A program made the position numbers and the translations under genes. Of a stretch of DNA of 64,000 nt, positions 59,721 through 64,000 are shown piece after piece. Origin of the DNA: Siphonodentalium dalli. Taxonomy: Eukaryota; Mollusca; Scaphopoda; Gadilida; Siphonodentaliidae. Where the stretch lies: the NCBI GenBank assembly GCA_032622095.1, contig CP136062.1, forward strand, positions 56,711,849 through 56,775,848, read 5' to 3'. Each line of letters opens with the position of its first letter. Within the stretch, counting starts at the first letter, position 1. The notes below the pieces were generated by a model. That model ran no database searches. It had not been told where the DNA came from and saw nothing but the letters and a program-made list of their open reading frames with translations.

Positions 59721-60336
59721 GACAACACTATTGTTTGTAAAAGAGCAGACAAAGGAGGTGCACTGGTGATTATGGAAGCGACCGACTATGCCAACAAATC
59801 GGAAGATACACACTTGGACGATCGTTTTTACAAGAAACTTCCTTCAAATGAGTAGACGTTTGTCACAAAGTTCTCTAAATGCCTATATGATAAAGAAGTC
59901 GAATATCTCACAAAATTTTAGATGAAATGCAGCTCTTATGGATTACCCAAAATTCATAAAAGTCCCACAATCCAACAGGCAATTAAAGAACATAATTCCG
60001 CGTACATCCGAGAGCCCAGGTGTGGATAATATGGTCACTGGTGTTAGTCGGGAAAGTTTCTTTTGCGTGTATATACAGTTGGTGTTCGAGATAAATCAAC
60101 CAGAATATCGCAAAATTTCACTGAGTGAACATTTGGATGAATGTGGAAAGAATCAATATTCGATCTTCCCATTCCAAATTGTTTTCTCAGCAAACAGAAT
60201 ACGCAGAACCCGGAAGGAAGGTTTCTACGTTGATCACTTCCGATGCAAGCTAAGTGCGCCCAGGAAACGACGTTGCATAAAACTGGGTTATCTCCCTTGC
60301 CACTATGACGTCATAATTCAATTTATCGTCTATTGA
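59721..60336 (+). pseudogene. Penelope-like element fragment with internal deletion
   Basis: The plus strand reads DNTIVCKRADKGGALVIMEA, FYKKLPSNE, stop, YLTKF, stop, then YGLPKIHKS. The (K)ADKGG...YGLPKIHK pair is the signature of the N-terminal RT region of Penelope-like elements. Shortly after come ISLSEHLDECGKNQYSIFPF and RRTRKEGFYVDHFRCKL, resembling the far end of the GIY-YIG endonuclease domain found at the C-terminus of the same elements. The RT palm between them is missing, so this is an internally deleted, stop-bearing copy. The first half of the call is firm and the endonuclease part is less certain. Confidence 0.65.
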
Positions 60337-61139
60337 AAAGTGGCAATGCCACGAAAGGCCTATGGTGACACTCCACAGTTTCTGGGCCCTATCTCTAAAA
60401 ATTGCGCCTGAGGCTATTTCAGTTGTTACTATTCTGATCATTGTTAAAAATAGTCCCAACAATATATATATATATGTTTAGAATGGCCACATTAAAGACT
60501 TTCAAATTTTGTATAAAAAATGATAAATGATTGTTAGAGTGAAGAGTTATTCCCCTTGGTCTTCATTGCAAAAACACTGTTTTTCGTGCAAAAAATGACA
60601 AAAATTGGGCTAATTTGCCCCAAAATTACTGGAAAACCAGAAAATCTACAGCAAACACACATATATATATATATATATTGATAAAACACTGTCTCTACGA
60701 TCAAATATAAAAAATTGCCAACTTTCTCACCACTGTAATTTTTTAAAATTAATTCTGAATGCAGACGACACTTTTATTATAATGAAAAAAAAAAACACTC
60801 TTATATTCATGGGCACTGTTTCGCACAAAGCCCAGTTGAACTGTATAGGTGAAGCCACGCCCCCTTTTTTCTATTTTTATAAAAACTATAACAGTCACTC
60901 AAAAATTACCACATTCCATAACTCACCTGTCAGTAATATATATACCACGGGCATGGTATTCAATAGTACTGAGTCTATTTTATTAAAAATTTACCCCTAC
61001 TGATCATTCGAAACTGTGGAGTGTCACCTATAGACTATGTACTTAAATTAATTAATTTTCTATAGACATGTCTCATGTTATTATTGGAACATATATATAA
61101 CTGTGCACACGTCACTTTAAACTGTGAAATATATATATA

Positions 61140-61684
61140 TCTCATATATATTTTGAAGACCTCTGTCTGTATGTATGTTTGTTTGTCCTTCTGTCTGTCA
61201 TTTATACAAATCTACGATTCTCGACCGATCGGGACGAAACTTGGTAAGTGTGTGTAGTTTGACCAGGCGGTGGACGTTGTCGTATTGGCGAGCCCATGCG
61301 GCGCCCGCTTCGCGCATGCGCAGACGAGATCTCGGAAACGGTTGGAGCTATCGACTTGAAATTTGGTATGTGAATGTATCTTGCCCCGGATACGAATTTT
61401 ATCGGGTCGCCGAGCCCGTGCGACGCCAGCTTCGCGCATGCGCAGACGAGATCTCGGAAATGGGTGGAGCTATCGACTTGACTTGAAATTTTGTATGTGA
61501 ATGTATCTTGCCCCGGATACGAATTTTATCGGGTCGCCGAGCCCGTGCGACGCCAGCTTCGCGCATGCGCAGACCAGATCTCGAAAACGGGTGGAGCTAT
61601 CGACTTGAAATTTGGTTTTTGAATAGCTATCGACTTGAAATTTGGTTTTTGAATAGCCCGGACAACGTCGGGCTCATCGGCTAG
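61140..61684 (+). mobile_element. Helitron-like non-autonomous element, 545 bp
   Basis: It starts TCTCATATATATTTTGAAGA after host A and ends with the hairpin AGCCCGGACAACGTCGGGCT, then CATCGGCTAG before T. TC at the 5' end, CTAG at the 3' end with a hairpin a few bases inside, and insertion between A and T are the Helitron hallmarks. The interior is three tandem copies (period ~125 bp) of a unit with GCTTCGCGCATGCGCAGAC, AGATCTCGGAAA and GGAGCTATCGACTTGAAAT. No Rep/helicase is encoded. ORFs in the interior are repeat translations. Confidence 0.75.
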
Positions 61685-61870
61685 TCTCATATATAGTTTG
61701 AAGACCTCTGTTTGTCTGTCCTTTATAGAATCGAAAACGGGTTGACCGATCGAGACCAAACTTCCTATCCAAAGGTAAAATCCAACGGGAATCGTCGACG
61801 TCGCATTTTGGAGAAGCCCAGAGCACCCATTCTCCACTCTCAGTCACAAAAACGGCACTGCGGTGGTTAA
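61685..61870 (+). mobile_element. Second Helitron-like element, 5' part only, abutting the first
   Basis: Directly after CTAG comes TCTCATATATAGTTTGAAGA and CCTCTGT(T)TGTCTGTC, a fresh 5' end of the same family in the same orientation. The similarity continues through GACCGATCGAGACCAAACTT, then fades. No 3' hairpin was found, so it is truncated or diverged. Confidence 0.6.
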
Positions 61871-64000
61871 TCAAGTGATAATTTAATGAGCGTTTGTTTT
61901 TGACGCATCGTTATAAAGAGCGTTTGTTTACCATTCAACGTTATTAGCATCTGCAGATAGATATACGGGAACAATACTTTTGAGTGGTTTCCTATGCGGG
62001 GAGATTTATTGGATGCCATAGTACTCTTACAACATCATTGTTATTTCAGTCAAACCTTGGCTGTTTATTTCACAGTTGTTTCTGGGATGATCTGTGTGTC
62101 GACTGAGAACACATGCAGGATTTGTGTAAATGTTAGCCCAAACTACATTTCGAAGTAACGAGGGCTTTGTTGTTTATTTCGAGGAATAATACCGCATCAG
62201 ATGAATTCAGCCCAAATATATTGACATGTATCGAGGGTCTAACTCTATACTGAGCAATAAAAAAGTAATATAATAAATACCGAGTATATTTAATTTAACG
62301 CCAATGGGTCGTTTCTGTGCGTCTAAGAGTGTATTTATGCCTAAAGCAAAGTGAAATAACGATCTTAAAATGAATTGGCCGGTATATTTTATTAGTTATC
62401 AGGGTTACCAGGGTCGTAGTTGCATAAATTACAATATATCTTATTTTTATGCTAAGATAATTGCGTGGTTATTTGTTATAGCTTGATCGGTATTGAGGTT
62501 AACACAAATCCCATATATGGAAATTCCAAATATGAAAAGTGACTTGCGCATGTGCAAAACAGATACAATGGTCTTACTAAAAACGAAGCAATAAACGATT
62601 GATAACAACAAACACCGACCCAGTTAAATAACGACATTAGATGGCGGTGTATTGCGTCTTTAAGAGTGTGTTGATGTTATGTTAAGATTATTGCTTGGTA
62701 TTTGTTTCAAATCAGATAGCTGCATCTCGGTAATCTTGATCGCCTTGAGCAGATATATTTATAGCGTCGGTTCTGCGAACGAAGCGAAGAAATGTTGTCA
62801 AATTCCACGTCCAAATACGCGTCTTATTCTCACTTATACCGTGTTTATATCAGTTTTATTCTATGTGTTGTTGTGTATTGTATTACTTTGATCAAGGTTG
62901 CGCTTTTGTTATTCTCGCAAAAGGTAAATTTGTTGCGTGTTTGATGCGTGTTTACATTTCACAATTGCGTCTGCCATGTACAGTCTGCGATGGAATTCCA
63001 CATGTCCGAGCGCCATTGATTCCTTAATTACGAGACTAATTTATCGAATGATATCAAATTTTCGCATATAACAAGACTCGTATGTTATTCTGCACCATTC
63101 TGACGAGTGCCGACTTTCATTTCGCATTATTTTCGTTTTTATCGAAAAAATCGTTCTCTATGGAGATTCCCATGTAAATTTTTTCAACCAAAAAAAATTC
63201 TTTGTTTTGTCAATTTCAAGCTAGTTTATAGCATGGTCATGGGATAATTTGGCCTAGCGAGTGACGGTAGACGTTCCTTGAGTGTGCACAACAAATTTTG
63301 GTCCTAACGAAGCAGGCTAAAATCCCGAAATTGGTCAATTTTACTTTGCGTGTGAAGAAAATATTCATTTAAACTTCCAAAATTGGTTGAAATATGCTCA
63401 ACAACATTCAGTTGAATGGTGACATTATTTATAGTCACCGACTAACTTCCACGATTAATCAAATTTGTTTTTATTGGTGACAATTATGTCGCAAGAGATA
63501 AAAATGTAAAATATTTTAAGAAAATGTTAAATTTTAGCTCATTTTAAGACTTTAATTGCTTGGTAATTATTGAGATTGTAGTTTCCTTATATGGCAACTC
63601 GTTATTTGGAAGTTTCTTGCGCATGCGCAGAAATGATAGAATTCCATGAACACGTCGAGAACAGGCAGAGAAATTTTTGTTTCATTTATTTAATTTATGA
63701 TGGCGATGTTATTTGATCAATAATAGTAAATTTTGTGTTGATAACACGATGGTAAGATCAGTTCTGCAAATATCCACCGCACCTGCGAAGTTGATTTGTA
63801 TAATCGCAGATTTCAATGATCCTTTGTTCTTGTACTAATAATAATACTATTACGCGTTGGGCGGATCTACTGGTTATCCGTCACTTTTTGATTATCTCCC
63901 CTGATCTCGTTAGGTGATCACGTGACCCAATACAAATGGCAGCTACCATGAAAATTAGAAGATTCATCGTTTGCGATACAAAACATAACTAAAATGGCAA
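61871..64000. other. Non-coding stretch at right edge
   Basis: No element or exon recognised. A 70-codon frame at 62679-62891 is rich in Leu/Val/Ile and could mimic a membrane helix, but nothing else supports it. Weak similarity between CGTCTAAGAGTGTATTTATG (62320) and GTCTTTAAGAGTGTGTTGATG (62657) hints at an old duplication. Confidence 0.35.

Noticed and set aside
61175-61837. ORFs of 75-103 codons on both strands
   Set aside because: They read the ~125-bp Helitron interior repeats.
62679-62891. 70-codon Leu/Val-rich ORF resembling a membrane segment
   Set aside because: T-rich DNA readily encodes such residues, and there is no splice site, homology or neighbouring exon.

Overview
This is a eukaryotic, almost certainly metazoan, window. 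It is AT-rich and has no operons or dense coding. It holds a split gene with good GT-AG junctions, a C-type lectin domain, and a dense mixture of decayed non-LTR retrotransposons, a Penelope-like fragment, Helitron-like elements and many short foldback transposons (MITEs). That mixture, together with intron-borne tandem repeats, fits a marine invertebrate such as a mollusc or another lophotrochozoan. The species call is inference only. No rRNA, tRNA or CRISPR array was seen.

Layout. 0-16 kb: intergenic DNA with palindromic MITEs, a 1.24-kb terminal-inverted-repeat element (2.6-3.9 kb), two minus-strand non-LTR reverse transcriptase remnants (5.5 and 10.0-10.9 kb), and a cluster of nested palindromes at 12.2-16.3 kb. 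Two members of that cluster look like piggyBac-type MITEs flanked by TTAA. 16.4-34.9 kb: the minus-strand 3' part of a C-type lectin gene. The lectin domain is split over two exons (16422-16624 and 17279-17452). Upstream of it, inside what would otherwise be intron, lie seven copies of a symmetrical phase 1-1 exon encoding almost pure threonine. These exons sit in a ~1.87-kb tandem repeat, and a larger 8.3-9.1-kb segment carrying the whole set is itself duplicated head to tail with apparently complete identity. The result would be a secreted or membrane lectin on a long, mucin-like, expandable Thr stalk. This is the most interesting system in the window.

35-46 kb: a ~300-350-bp satellite (36.6-37.6 kb), then four non-LTR fragments. 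One is a 1.65-kb uninterrupted reverse transcriptase frame (41.3-42.9 kb, minus) flanked by a 154-bp direct repeat that behaves like an unusually long target-site duplication. 46-56 kb: a Helitron-like element with 130-bp internal repeats, a Cys-rich exon-like module cut by a TA-flanked MITE, another reverse transcriptase remnant, and a minus-strand Helitron-like element. 56-64 kb: an extraordinary GC-rich foldback element built from short modules, a Penelope-like element with an internal deletion, and two head-to-tail Helitron-like elements. The last ~2 kb shows nothing I can name.

Only the lectin gene looks like a host gene. Most other coding signal is retrotransposon debris. The upstream exons of the lectin gene (signal peptide, start codon) were not found, so that gene is partial here.
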